A stretch of DNA of 64,000 nt. Origin: Fonsecaea monophora (Eukaryota > Ascomycota > Eurotiomycetes > Chaetothyriales > Herpotrichiellaceae). Positions 9,827 through 21,991 of this stretch are shown piece by piece. The stretch spans positions 1-64,000 of the forward strand of contig NW_019174030.1 of NCBI RefSeq assembly GCF_001642475.1, in the 5' to 3' direction. A program made the position numbers and the translations under genes. The notes below the pieces were generated by a model. It made no database searches and was not told where the DNA came from. It saw only the letters and a list, made by a program, of their open reading frames with translations. The number at the start of each line of letters is the position of its first letter. Position 1 is the first letter of the stretch.

Positions 9827-12800
9827 ATGACTTCTAACTTCATGTCTCGATTTACGGGCACCAACAACCCTTCTGCGTCCATCTATGACGCCATCCGGCG
9901 AGAAGATGAAGACTCGGACAATTTCGATGTCGAGGAGACCGCAGGGCTGACTGCAGATGGGGTGAATGGTAGAGATGGCTACAACAATCAAGAATTACAC
10001 CAGTCCGCCCTTCGGTCACATTGGAGAAGCCCAAGTCATGATGGTCGTGTTGCTCCTCTTACTGGCGCCACCTCCCCCGAATCTCACGTGCAGCGGAAAG
10101 ATACACGCAGGAACCAGAACAAGACAAGACGGACTCCAAGACCTCACAAACTCTTGGATGTGGAAGAGGCGGATGACGATGTTCCGGCGTCGTTGCTGAT
10201 CGATCACAACCCAACTGGTCTTGATCATGGCTCCATGTCCCTACCCCCTCCTCCAAGCCTGATGCCAGAAGGTCTTTTACAAGGTCGCGATGCCAGTCCT
10301 TCGACCGCTGCTCAAGACTTCCACACGAGATACCGTCCCAAGCCCAATACGCGCAGCCATCAGGGCGCTCAAGTCAGGCCTGCTGGAGGGATCGTTGGCG
10401 GCAACCTCGCCAGTGCAGATCCCAAGGAGAAAGCCATGTTTCGATGGGTCAACGTGACAGATTTGGATAACTTCCTGCTCGAGGTCTACACTTATTATCT
10501 GAATCACGGCTTCTGGTCGACGATTCTCATGCGATTCTTCAATCTCCTTACCGTCGCTTTTGTGGTTGGCTTCTCTATTTTTCTCACCCAATGTATAAAC
10601 TATCGAGACATCAGAGGGAGCACGACGATGTCAGATATCCTCGTATCGCAATGTACCAGAAGAATGGGATTTGTTCCCAACGCTTTACTCTGGCTCACCA
10701 CTTTTATATGGCTCTGGAAGGGGGTCCTATACCTGTTCGATATCCCTCGGCTGAAAAACATGCATGATTTCTACTTTTACCTCCTCGACATCCCTGAACC
10801 GGAGATCCAGTCGATATCGTGGCAAGAAGTTGTGAGTCGCCTGATGGCTTTACGAGACTCGAACCCTACCATTTCTTCGACGTCCAAAAAGAGCAGTGGC
10901 TATATCAAATCACAGAACAAACAACGAATGGATGCGCACGACATTGCCAACAGACTGATGAGGAGACAGAATTATATGATTGCCATGATCAACAAGGATA
11001 TATTGGATCTGACTCTCCCCATCCCCTTCTTCGGCAATCGCAAGCTCTTTACTCGGACACTGGAATGGAACATTGAATTGTGTATAATGGACTTTGTGTT
11101 CAATCGCAAAGGACAAGTTCGACCTCTATTCCTGAAGGATACGCACCGGAAAGACTTGGCGAACGCACTCCGTTCACGCTTCATCTTGGCTGGTTTTACG
11201 AGTCTCGCCTTTGCACCATTTCTTGCCACGTTCTTCGTCCTGAAGCACTTTTTTCAAAATTTCAACGACTACCAGAAGAACCCTGCCCAGATTGGCATGA
11301 GAGAATATACACCGTTTGCACAGTGGAAGTTCCGAGAATTCAACGAGCTACACCACCTGTTCCGTCGGCGTATCAACATGTCGTATCCCTTTGCCGACAG
11401 ATATATCAATCAATTCCCCAAAGACAAGACGGTTCAGATTGCCAGGTTCGTCAGTTTGATTTCTGGAGCTGTGGTGTCCGTTCTTGGCCTCGCGACGATT
11501 TTGGATCAAGACAACTTTTTGAACTTTGAAGTGACGCCAGGCCGGACTACAATATTCTATATCGGCATTTTCGGGTCGATCTGGGCTGTTGCGCGTGGTC
11601 TGCTACCGGACGACAACATGGTCTACGACACGGCATTTTCCATAGGAGAGGTGATACAGTTTACACATTATGAACCGCAGCACTGGGCAGGTCGTCTTCA
11701 TACTGTGGAAGTAAAGGAAGAGTTTTCTCAGCTGTACCAGATGAAACTCGTCATCTTCCTGGAAGAAGTGCTCAGTATTTTCTTCACGCCCTTTGTGCTG
11801 TGGTTGAGTCTACCCAAATGCAGCGAACGGATCATTGACTTCTTTCGGGAATTCACGGTGCATGTCGATGGTATAGGATACGTCTGTACATTCGCCGAGT
11901 TCCGCTTCATGAACCAAGCGATGCGGCCTGCTCCCAAGGAACGATCGGGGGGGTCGGAGGCCGGGACAGGAGGTGCTGCCGCGGGTATTGCTAATACCAA
12001 TGCCAACACGAACCTACGGGACGACTATTTTGCGTCCAAAGACAATAAGCTCGAACACAGCTACTGGGGATTCATGAACGACTACGCGCGTAATCCGAAG
12101 ACAGATGTCCATTTTCCGTATCACACATCCAGGCGGCGTTTCAACTTCAATATGCCACCACCTATACCGGGACTACCTTCACCGTCCTTCCCAGCTTCAG
12201 ATCACGGAAATGCGTTCGGTGGCGGTATGCATGCGCATCGACACAGCGGCGGGGCTCTGGCATCGATCACATCGCCTCATCGTGGAGCAATGGGTACTCC
12301 CAGATTTGGCGCTCAGCATACCGCCACGGGACAGGGCCACGGTCAGTCCCAGCCATTTGGCTCTCCCCTTCAATCACTATTGCTCGACCCACATCATCAG
12401 CCCTCTGCAAGTGGTTTCGCTATGTCTCAACAAGCTCTGCGGCCACGTGGCTCTCTTCTTTCAAAGCCTCGGCGGACTGGCGCAGTTGAGCGCGGACATG
12501 AGATTCCTGACGATGTCGCCGAGGAAGAAGACTCTACTGAGCTTCGGCCGCAAAGAACAGACACATTTCAAGCGGACGCGAGAGGGCCTCAAGATCACCC
12601 CTCGTCTGCGGCCGGCGGCGTCACGACTCAGGCCATTTATGAGGGCGATCTAGGATCCTGGAAATATGAGGTTGACTCCTCGTCTGGGGCGGGTAGTGAA
12701 GATGAAGAGAATGAGCGGGATGCACGGGCGATCATGCAACCCATGGGGCCACTAGGATTGATCAGGCAGTTTCAGAAAGCTCAAGCTCAGGAAGGGGGAA

Positions 12801-12829
12801 GGGCAAGGGGTACTACGACAGGCCTTTGA
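9827..12829 (+). CDS. atg9: Autophagy-related protein 9 (lipid scramblase)
   Basis: Intronless 1000-residue frame. Atg9 is the only multispanning membrane protein of the core autophagy machinery; it sits in Golgi-derived vesicles that seed the phagophore and scrambles phospholipids delivered by Atg2. The conserved core starts near residue 205 with RWVNVTDLDNFL and VYTYYLNHGFWSTILMR, followed by the first membrane span. Further hallmarks are LDLTLPIPFFGNR, the block NELHHLFRRRIN, and HYEPQHWAGRLHT near residue 620, then the last membrane segments with LEEVLSIFFTPFVLW. The N-terminal 200 residues and the C-terminal 300 residues are disordered and low-complexity, as in other filamentous-fungal Atg9 proteins. 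The ATG at 9827 is the first in the frame and is followed by the expected MTSNFMSRF-type start. The gene is isolated from other ATG genes. Confidence 0.97.
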   Translation: MTSNFMSRFTGTNNPSASIYDAIRREDEDSDNFDVEETAGLTADGVNGRDGYNNQELHQSALRSHWRSPSHDGRVAPLTGATSPESHVQRKDTRRNQNKTRRTPRPHKLLDVEEADDDVPASLLIDHNPTGLDHGSMSLPPPPSLMPEGLLQGRDASPSTAAQDFHTRYRPKPNTRSHQGAQVRPAGGIVGGNLASADPKEKAMFRWVNVTDLDNFLLEVYTYYLNHGFWSTILMRFFNLLTVAFVVGFSIFLTQCINYRDIRGSTTMSDILVSQCTRRMGFVPNALLWLTTFIWLWKGVLYLFDIPRLKNMHDFYFYLLDIPEPEIQSISWQEVVSRLMALRDSNPTISSTSKKSSGYIKSQNKQRMDAHDIANRLMRRQNYMIAMINKDILDLTLPIPFFGNRKLFTRTLEWNIELCIMDFVFNRKGQVRPLFLKDTHRKDLANALRSRFILAGFTSLAFAPFLATFFVLKHFFQNFNDYQKNPAQIGMREYTPFAQWKFREFNELHHLFRRRINMSYPFADRYINQFPKDKTVQIARFVSLISGAVVSVLGLATILDQDNFLNFEVTPGRTTIFYIGIFGSIWAVARGLLPDDNMVYDTAFSIGEVIQFTHYEPQHWAGRLHTVEVKEEFSQLYQMKLVIFLEEVLSIFFTPFVLWLSLPKCSERIIDFFREFTVHVDGIGYVCTFAEFRFMNQAMRPAPKERSGGSEAGTGGAAAGIANTNANTNLRDDYFASKDNKLEHSYWGFMNDYARNPKTDVHFPYHTSRRRFNFNMPPPIPGLPSPSFPASDHGNAFGGGMHAHRHSGGALASITSPHRGAMGTPRFGAQHTATGQGHGQSQPFGSPLQSLLLDPHHQPSASGFAMSQQALRPRGSLLSKPRRTGAVERGHEIPDDVAEEEDSTELRPQRTDTFQADARGPQDHPSSAAGGVTTQAIYEGDLGSWKYEVDSSSGAGSEDEENERDARAIMQPMGPLGLIRQFQKAQAQEGGRARGTTTGL

Positions 12830-13770
12830 AATGTGAAGGTTGGGGTCACTTGGGAGTAGAAGAGTGAGGAGTAGGAACCATGATCAGGGGAGACGGCGAC
12901 GGGGAGAACAGGAGCAGAACAAGGTCTCAGGTCTCAGGCGCGAGCAGGGCTGATTTCACGATCAAACTGGGATCTCCCATGATGCCGGAGAAGTCAATCT
13001 CCTTCATCTGGCAACAGGTCTTGTGCTTTTGGTGCCAGATTACAGCTCAAAGGATATTGGCGACATTGGTGTTGCAATGAGTTGTATCAGTATCAGAATC
13101 CGCGGGGGGATCTCCTGGTATTGGGATTGTCTCGGATTGGAATCCGGCAGCCGAGAGTTGGGACTGGCAGCAGGAAACGCTCTTGAAGAGAGCATGCCAG
13201 CCAGCAATTGGTATATGCATCAGCAGGAGTTGGAGGGTAGGAAGGTCACGGGCGAGGATACTGCAAGTCCTCCTCACTCAGTAAGGAGTCAAACAGTCCA
13301 GATGAAAGAAAAAGACAAGATTTCAACTGTGAATTTTTGTGATGCTTCCACTATTGAATCCTGGGGGAAAGATCTTTGACTGCCTGCGCGTGCATCCAGT
13401 ATACATTGCGTGGTCTACACGAGACCTCGACATTCATGAGGGTGATAGCTCTCTCCCTCCCTCCCTCTTCCCTCCTTGGGGTCCCTTTGTCCGCTTTGTT
13501 TGTCTCTTTCCCTTTCCCTTTCCTTTTCATCTCATGGAATCCTTCCCTGTGGAGACAATACCTACATCGCCCCGTCCTGTCCCGTCCTGTCAGCCCTGCC
13601 GTGTCCCGTCTCGAGTAACTAGGCATAGACCGGGTGCGCCCGTCATCATCCAGACCTGGACCCAACAGACCCGAGAGAGAGTGGACGCAACTCGTAGATC
13701 CCTTACGCGCGAGTACTTTGGTTGAGTTGTGGGGTACCCGGCGAGTAGGTATTTGGCATCACTCCGTAGA

Positions 13771-13800
13771 TAGGTACATAGGTACATAGGTAGGTATGTA
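13771..13800 (+). repeat. TAGGTACA/TAGG tandem tract
   Basis: Overlapping TAGGTACA units (two and a half copies) then TAGGTAGG. It opens a 1.3-kb zone in which GTAC and TACC words recur. Confidence 0.7.
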
Positions 13801-14260
13801 TCAGTAAGCATGGACCGAGTATAGCATTTCGCAGTACGGAGCTGAAGTTGAGGCTGGAGATTGAGCTTGGACTGGTGATGAAAATGGAAATGGAGATGGA
13901 GATTGATTAAAGGGGAATTAACCGTATTTTGTCTTTTTGTTCCATTTCCCACTTTATTCTACTGTATCCTGGAGGTCCTGCCCCCAAGGTGCACCCCTAG
14001 TACCTCGCTACCTACCTACCTATCTACGAGAGTACGAAGTACGCAGTGAACCGAGTGGATGATATTAACAGTGATGATCCAGATACAGGTACAGACCCAC
14101 TGCTCGTTCGGGTCATTGGCGTATGAGTACATACGATACAGTATCTCCTGTACTTTCGTATGGTCGTTCACCCTCAAAGTTCCCAGAGCGGGAGTGGGGG
14201 CCATGTATGTTCCCTGTAGATATGTGAGATGCAAGTAAAGGGAGCAAGGAAGATATGTTC

Positions 14261-14286
14261 TGGCTGGCTGGCTTGCTGGCTGGCTC
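14261..14286 (+). repeat. CTGG/TGGC tetranucleotide repeat
   Basis: Six or so TGGC units with one variant (TTGC) in the middle. Confidence 0.7.
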
Positions 14287-14566
14287 AGCGCGAGTTTAGC
14301 GCCGTTGGATGGCATTCGCGAGTACCGAGTTCCAAATACCTTCCAACAAGACAAGCCTAACCTACAGAAGTGGATAGATCTACGGATCTGCCTGCATCCT
14401 CTCGTATAAGTGCAATGTACCAAGCACACACTTCTTAGTACATGGTACCTCTAATATGTAGAGGGGACTCGCACGTTTCCGCTTCATACATACATACATC
14501 TAACATCTCACTCGCGTCACACATCATCGTGCGATGGGTGCGAGGTACAGTTACATATCTACAGTG

Positions 14567-14580
14567 CATGTAATTACATG
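14567..14580. repeat. 14-bp perfect palindrome
   Basis: CATGTAATTACATG reads the same on both strands and is followed directly by further ACATGTATATGTAC near-palindromic sequence. Confidence 0.6.
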
Positions 14581-15022
14581 TACATGTATATGTACTCCAC
14601 ACGAGGTTTTAAGGGCTTACATACTCGGTCCGGTTCGGTACAGGTACCTGAGTAGGTACCTACCTGCCTATCTGGTCCTGAACCACCTACCCGTCTGGGT
14701 AATTAGATGGTACATATTATGTTATTACCAGCAACTTGTTGTACCTTGTGCTCCGCAGAAGTCATTAGGGTCCGAGTATACCCATCCATACCCATCCATA
14801 CCCATAACGCAGTGCCCGACGGCCAACAAGTGCCAGCAGTGCGCATAGGGGCCGACACTACGACTTTGCTTCGCTTGTCTTCTTACTCATACTCATACCC
14901 ACACTCGAACCACTAGACTCCAACAAACAGCCCCTCTCTTTGTACTTTGAACTCTGTACTCGGCCTTCGCGTCCGTCGCAGAACCGAACCTAAGCGTGAC
15001 AACCCGTTTGCCGGCCACAAAC

Positions 15023-15055
15023 GGTACTCGGTACTCCGTAGGTACTCCGTACCTT
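15023..15055 (+). repeat. Tandem TACTCCGTA motif
   Basis: GGTACTCGGTACTCCGTAG is followed at once by a second GTACTCCGTACC. The same word recurs nearby as ACTCCGTAG (about 13761), CAGTACGGAG (about 13831) and TACGGAGTACG (about 19125). Confidence 0.7.
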
Positions 15056-16086
15056 GGGTAAGATAGCCTGATAGCCAGCGAGCGAGCGAGCTACTGTACG
15101 TCCTTGGCTGTGTAGATAGATGACCTTGGGTATGTACGAGGCATACCTCCGTAGGGCTAGGGCTATCTAAGATGGATGTGTTGTGGGAAGGATTCGCGCG
15201 GGGGCGGCAGGATTCCCGATTATTTGTAGAGAGCTAGTTAAAAGGTCCGTGGGGCGGGCTGCATCGGGTTTAAGATGATATGTAGTGGCTGGATGGGTCG
15301 AAGAAAGGAAGAAATGAGACGGGGACGACGAGGACGATATTGTAAGGTTTGAGAGTTGTCCTTCTCTCTCATTCGTGTACGTGGGGTGGTTCGATTGAGG
15401 ACCATCTATGAGTTATTCGTACTCGTGTCGCTGCGCTGGCCCCTGCATATTCGTATACCACAGAGAAATATGTGCAGGTAGCTTCTCACCGAGGAACGAA
15501 AAATGCTACCAAGTAACAGAGTGGTCGTAGAGCGGTAGGAGCTCTGGCAAGAATGTGACAGACGACGGCAACAATGTTGAGGCTGAGCGCACCGCAGACA
15601 AAGGGAAAACCCCCTCCATGACAAAGCCACACCCCGTGATTGTTGCCCCGGCGGACCAACATTGACCCATCATCCATCCTTTCGGGCTTTACTCTCTTCT
15701 CTTCATCAACTGCCGCCTCGTCGTGGCAAGGCCAATGGAATCCTTTGACAAAGTACGGGTAAGCAGCTAAATTTCCAATTTCCAGCCATCAACCAAGTAC
15801 ACAGATGCGCTGTGACGGCGAGAACCCGTGCCATTCATGGCGTTGTAAGGCCACACTCATCTTTGCTGTTCATGATCTTGTCGAACAAATTCGAGTCGTA
15901 GGTTGACGGTGCAGCGGCAACATTCCTCCTTGCTCACGACTATGGCAATATTCACGACGTGTTACTGGGGCGCAGCTTTTCATCCAGGCCAGTGATGGAA
16001 GAGAAAACGACCAGAATCGTGTCCAATTCTCTCATTTCTTCGTCCACAGCATGCCCATTCCTTTCCACCCTCCCTCCTCGTTCCCT

Positions 16087-16104
16087 CGATGGCGATCGCC
16101 ATCG
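16087..16104. repeat. 18-bp perfect palindrome
   Basis: CGATGGCGATCGCCATCG, centred on GATC. A second GATC-centred palindrome (16442-16455) lies 340 bases further on. Confidence 0.65.
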
Positions 16105-16441
16105 TCTGGGGACAAGTTGCGTGGTCAGCTAACCCCCGGACAACGCTGCAACCTCGTCGTTGGATGCACGGGTGGGCCGGCCAAAGGGAGTCAGTCCCTC
16201 GATATGGGCCACCATCGTTGATTTTGTAACCACAAAGGTGTGTGATGTCTCCAGTGAGGCGACACTTGTTGATTGCATTGCGAAGCGCATGGTCTGTCTG
16301 GAACTGGCTCCAGGCACACAGGCCTCTCTCCACACCTCCTGAATGACATGCATGCATGGCTCATATTTCGTGGCAAAACAGAAACAGAAAGAAACTCCCG
16401 CCCGGTGGCCCTACCTATTCACCGGGATCGGGGCCGTTTGA

Positions 16442-16455
16442 TGGCCGATCGGCCA
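16442..16455. repeat. 14-bp perfect palindrome TGGCCGATCGGCCA
   Basis: Contains an everted CCG-N2-CGG, a geometry some Zn2Cys6 dimers use. Whether any factor binds is unknown. Confidence 0.6.
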
Positions 16456-19070
16456 CCCATGTAGTTCGAAATGGGTTGTTCCAGATTGTTTGCTTTGCTT
16501 GTTTGCTTTCTTTACCACCACTTGCAACTTGGCGGAGGGTCCATTCATCCTTGTCACCTACTCAAAACTGAATGGCCGTGCCCTGCTCTTGCTCCATCCT
16601 CGAGGATCGCATGTGGCCAACTGACAGTTGTAAGCTTGCGCGTGGTCTTGAGCCAGAGTGATTCGACCGCTGTCCCGCCGACAACATATCAAGGTGGTGG
16701 GTGGTGGCGACTTGGGTTGGTCGGTATTTGCGTCAAACAATCGTGGTCCCTTGAGTCAGACCATGGGCGAACTGGACGGACAACAAATGCTCAAGCATGT
16801 CACGTCACCATGTCCAAGACCCTCTAGGACCTTGTTCTGTTAAGCAACGCCGAGGAAAAGCTTGGGATTGTTACATCCAGACAATTCGGAGGTTAGGCTC
16901 AACATGGAGAGACGTATTGCCGACGTAAAAAATACGTAGTACGGCAGGATCTGAGCGTGAATGCTTGGGAGTTAAGGCCATTATCGAGTTTGCAAGCATT
17001 CAACCACGTATGAGTAGTGTTCTGAGACAGGATCTGGTGGCGGCCATCCACAGTAAAACAACTGGTATCCACACACCATGCAATCTGGCCACGGGCAATA
17101 TGTAGTCATACTTCTCCTGATGAAGAAGATGAGCATGAATATGCCGGTCGTGAGTAATAGTACAGTTTTGTTCGAACGCTGCCTAGTGAGATGTTTTTTT
17201 CCGCTGTTTCACCGTGGGAACACGTACGGTACGCCTTCTCTGACGGGCATCTGATTCCAAAGATTTGTGTATTTGTGTACTGGCAACCATGTTGATACTG
17301 AAAAAGGATGGGTTGTTAAGACATGGAGGGACGAAACAAACCCTCTGGCCACCATCTCACTTGCATCCTTTGCAGGGCATGTCAGCAGGTCAAATCATGA
17401 CAAGCAGATAAAATGGACATGGATATGGCATAATTACCACGATCCTTGTTTTCCCACATCGGGCCAAGTTTTGCCTGGCGGAGAACGCCCTACGACAGGG
17501 TAGACAGCTTGACAGGCTTCGTCTCCCTGCGAACCCCTAGCCTTTGGTAATCCAGGCTTATGACGCTGCAGTTGCCAAGACGATGGCTTACCTTTTGGCA
17601 AACAAGTATCAAGGGTTTTAATCGGTCCTTGGTTGATAAATGCTCGTGGCGATATGACACGGTGGATCAGGTGACTGCATGAGAGCCGAAGACGGGGAAT
17701 CCATCCACAAGGCTGAGGAGGTTGGTGGATTTGCAACGTTGAGGATTGATGGGTGCGAATAGGCCCCCCTCCATGAATTTCTTTCATGGGGAGACACCAG
17801 AATGTCACTCAGGCACCGACATTTTAAACGAGCGCTAGGATGGTCCAGCCCGCTGGTTGGACAGTTGGGCGATCCGGCCATTTGTTACGGCCGGCAACTG
17901 GGAGGCTGATGCGGTGTGAAGAGGCACAGAGGGAAGTGCGGCAGGAGGGGAAGGACATCGTAGGGTTGTTATTGGACGGCAAGTCGCCCACCAAGGGCCC
18001 CCCATCAACGATGGTGACGGGCAAATCTGAATTGGTCAGCAACCGTCCTTTTGGAGAGTAACCCTTCCAGAAATATGCCATGGCATTTTGCTCTTGTGTC
18101 ATTGAAGATAGCGCTGAAACAGTAGTGGCGCTATTGGGGCTCTGTCTAGTCCACGCAGTGAGCTGTCTAATGTGCGGTTAAGAAGACATCAACTGTACCC
18201 GAGTAAGCGTGCTGGTGGCATTGGTCTTTGCCCAGCCAGTCTAGAATCAACAATAAGTCGTTCTCTCTCTCGGCTAGATTAATGACGGTTGGGGTTGTAC
18301 CAGTGGGCATTCAAGGAGAGTCCCTCGTATAGTATTGACCCGTCCTACCAACTATCGATGCTCATACGAAGAAGTTCTGGAATCCACCAACTAAACTATA
18401 ACATTGGCTGTCACAAGATGCTGTACGAGTGTTAGCAAAGGCGGGTTTGGTCGAAAAATCAAGCCGATTATACGGCAAATGGTCGCACTCTGCCCTCAAG
18501 CGACTTGGCAGCTGTAACAAAGTCGTGCGCTATTGCCTCGTTTAATCTGCTTCTTTTCCTTCCCTTTGCGAGACTTGGGACAATCGGAAAAGGTAAAGTG
18601 TCTGTAGAAGGAGATTTGCCGCCCTTTACAACAGCCTCTGTGCGAGCAGCCCCGTGGCTTATTGTCCGTTGGTCGTACCGCGTGCCGCAAGTTCATGACG
18701 AGAAGGCGCTTTATAAATAGTTGGGCTGGGGTCGATTATCAGGTAAGCAATTTAGTTCGCAAACTCTTGGTATAAACTGGGTTTCTCTGGCGCTCACCCC
18801 ACCCAGCCAACCTTAGCCCAGCTGATCCGCATTATCCTGCGGCTGAGAGTGAAAAACGGTGTACGGATAAGCGAGCAAAGGAGGATGCGAGAAGTTGGCC
18901 AAGAAGGGGCCTTTGTTTGGATAAGGTCATCTAGGCTGATTCGAGGTGGGAAGGATTCAAACCCAGACTTCACATTTAACTTGTTTGAGCACTGTTTAGT
19001 TATTGTTTCTGTCTGTCAGAAAATGTCGTTGCCTGTCAGACAAGATGAGCTGAATCATGCCAGCTTTTCA

Positions 19071-19085
19071 TGTGTGTGTGTGTGT
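19071..19085 (+). repeat. TG dinucleotide microsatellite
   Basis: About seven TG units in the gene-free block. Confidence 0.75.
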
Positions 19086-21991
19086 ATGGCCCCGGGGGAA
19101 GTGACCGGCTTGCCCCGACAGTTATACGGAGTACGAGCTCACGAGGCCAAAGTATGTAGCTAGGGGCTGGACGTTGATGCCTTGACGCCCTGATACCTTA
19201 TCCACGGTGAGCAGAGACACCTACTCCCTTGTACTGCATAGACCTGCAATTCCACTCTTCGGCCCCGCGAAACTCAATGGCACAAGGCGAGAGCGGCGGG
19301 TTACAGAGGCCGCCACGCAATCCCAAGCCCTGGTTGTTTCCGGTACAATCGCAGCCACTGGCACGGGATCTTATCCCCAACGAATCTCATGTCATGGCAA
19401 TGCCCCTAAGATCAAGAATTGGCCGGGGCATATTGGAGGGGTGGAAGAGACGCCTGAGCGTGGCGGTCACCATGGTGGGCGAAAGATCGTCCGAGTGCCG
19501 AGATTGCGGGTTTCTGGCAGAGAACAGTAGCACGGGCGAGACTTCCTCAGCTGAACCGGAGTTGGGAGTAACTGTGTCGACAAGTTCGAGGGCCGGTCTG
19601 GGTGATCGGAAGGCACGGACCCCAGATACACAGCAGTATCGGTACGCTGTTGCACTTGTTGGTGCAGGCACTAAATGTCGGAGAAGAGCCGATCTCGATT
19701 GGCCGACGTCTAGATGATGATGAAGCCTTTTCCTGTTGCGGGAGACTTGTATGAAATGGCTGCAACATCCGCTGGCTGAAGCTGACTTTGGGGTCGATCT
19801 GATAGCCAGGTACGGGCTCGGGGTTCACGTTTAGAAGGCCTATAGAGGTCTTGGAACAAACTTTTAACTAGTGCAATTAACATACACCGTACCTTCGAAT
19901 ATACCAGTAACTTTGTGCTGACCACCAGCTAAACTTTCCCGTAGGGCGTAGCGCAGTGACGGTCAAGGTGGGGGACCTTTCAGCTCAGCTCTTCATCAAG
20001 AAAGTTCAAGCAGAGTGTTTACCTGGTACTCATGTTTGATCATGAACGCCATGCGGATAGGGGATGCTCAACTGCTGCAACTACAGTCTCACCAGACCCG
20101 ATCGATCCAGGAGGCGCAGTGCAGGGCTGCTGAGTGTGTGAAAGGGGCACGAACGAGGCTGAGGCCACATAGTAGTAGGTAGCCTTTCCCCGCCCCAAAT
20201 AGAGATATCGCACCATTTTTATATGTGGCTGTCGGTTTGTCTCTAGAAGCGCAGTGCCAAAACCTTCTCCTTTCACAGTTATAGGCCAAAGGGTATCGAG
20301 GATATTGAACTGTACGTACATTGGGAAGGCAAGGCTTCAAACTTCCTGCGGCGTTTTGGTGGAGCAAGTGGGCTGAAGTAACTAGCTCTCAGCCACTGAT
20401 CTTGGCGCTAGCAGAAGCCCCTTGTGATCTAACCTCTTTTGGATACTCTAGACCGTTCAACGGCGTCAGAGGCACTAATCAAATTTCAACACATTTCTAT
20501 CTGAATATGCCAGATGAGTTGGGGTAAACCATGTTGAACCGTTGCGGCAAAGCAGGGCAGCATTAAAGTGCGGGCTCTGTCTCCGTCTTTCTTGGATCTT
20601 GGAGAATTGCTGTCGGCAATCGCACCATGTTTCCAGGGTAGAGCCATTTCACAGCACTGGAGCCTACGATGTGATTGTGATAGTCTTGTGATGCTAGTTG
20701 GTCACGTCGCCTGGGAAATGTGCCCCAGGATTGCAAAGGCAATATCCAGGGGAAAGGAGAGCCTATTACCTGATCAGCAAGCCATTCTTCTGGTGACTTC
20801 AAGTTCAACCTTGGGGCTGAAAGCCACTTCCTCGAGCCGCGTACGAGGTGCTGGGTGTCATACTCATTACCCTTCTTTCCTATGTGATGCCATCAACCTC
20901 GACTCCAATGCTCCGCACCTTAGGGTCAGTGTCTTTGGCCCTCGGGACTAGCATCAGCAAGTGCCCGAATGAACGAGTCAGGCACTGGGTACGATCGGAA
21001 ACAGAACTTGTCACTGACGCTGAGAAGATTATGTCTGACGGATCAATAGCGAAATGCAGGTTCATCCTCCAAGGTGGCCCAGTTGGACTGGTGGAGTCCA
21101 TTACAAGAAGGTACGAGTTCATAATCGGCCACCCAGATGGATCCAAATGGACCCAGACGGGTTACCGCTTCTGCTCGAGGCGCTGCCCAGATTCCCGCTT
21201 AGGTATGGGACGCTAATGGATGCGAAGTACCCCGGTCCATGCAAAGCTGTTGCCCCCCTCCCCCCTGGTCCGTGGTCAACCCCCTGTCCCTTCATCTCAT
21301 CTGCCGCCTCCCTGGCTCACCCTTTCGATTGCTTGTGGACGCTGGTGCTGACTACGTAGTACCAACCACCACATGAAATGGGAACGACCACCATCGTGGC
21401 ACAAAGCGGTTTCACTGCCACTTGACCTGAATGGCCCATAATGCCATCCCCGTCCCCGGTATCAACCCTCGTATCCCACGCGGCAAATGGATCAAAAAAA
21501 CCCACTATTTACTGACAGCACTAGGTGATCCTCTAACCTCGAGCAACTGAAGCTCCTATCTCGACCCTGAATCGCCCGGGGCCACATTATTGCAAAAGCA
21601 ACGTGAAATAATAAATCAGCCCTCTCCATCCATGACTTCTAGCTTGTACTTGCTTCATATTACGCTTCCATGCTTATTCCCACCACGTTGATTTAGAGAG
21701 ACCGATCGCCGCCAGTATCGTATCTCTGCGCCTTTCTTTTGCATAACTCCATCACCAGATCCTGGCACTTGCAGTATTCCCTTGGCCGTCGCTCCTTTCT
21801 GGACTCCAGGCTGTTCTATACCAGACCACTACGATACTGTCCCTAGTGACTATTGGGATTCTCCTTTAAGCGCGCCCATTCCGCTGGGTCCATCCGCAGG
21901 AAATCACCATGGCTGTTGAATCTGGGTTGGTATCTTGTATTCCTGCTGTGAGACATGTCGGTTGACATCTAAAAAAAGGGCGACAATAACA

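Larger units (their letters stand above)
12830..21991. other. 9.2-kb gene-free block upstream of the Zn2Cys6 regulator
   Basis: No frame in this stretch carries a recognisable domain, a credible start with coding bias, or neighbouring splice sites that extend it. The longest (for example 19229-19717 plus and 13023-13379 plus) look random. 13440-13530 is a polypyrimidine run, 13740-15075 is dense in GTAC, TACC and TACTCCGTA motifs, and 16087-16455 holds two long GATC-centred palindromes. No transposase, reverse transcriptase or LTR-like pairs seen by eye. It could be a large regulatory region or non-coding transcript locus for the regulator at 21992, or decayed DNA. Confidence 0.5.

Noticed and set aside
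4097..12829. Possible secondary-metabolite cluster around the P450
   Set aside because: Neighbours are an eisosome gene, a DUF6594 protein and Atg9; no backbone or tailoring enzyme is present.
18940..18975. GATTCAAACCC resembling a tRNA B box
   Set aside because: No A box upstream and no cloverleaf can be drawn.
19229..19717. 162-residue plus-strand frame in the large gene-free block
   Set aside because: Random composition, no domain, no credible splice extension and an overlapping frame of similar length on the other strand.
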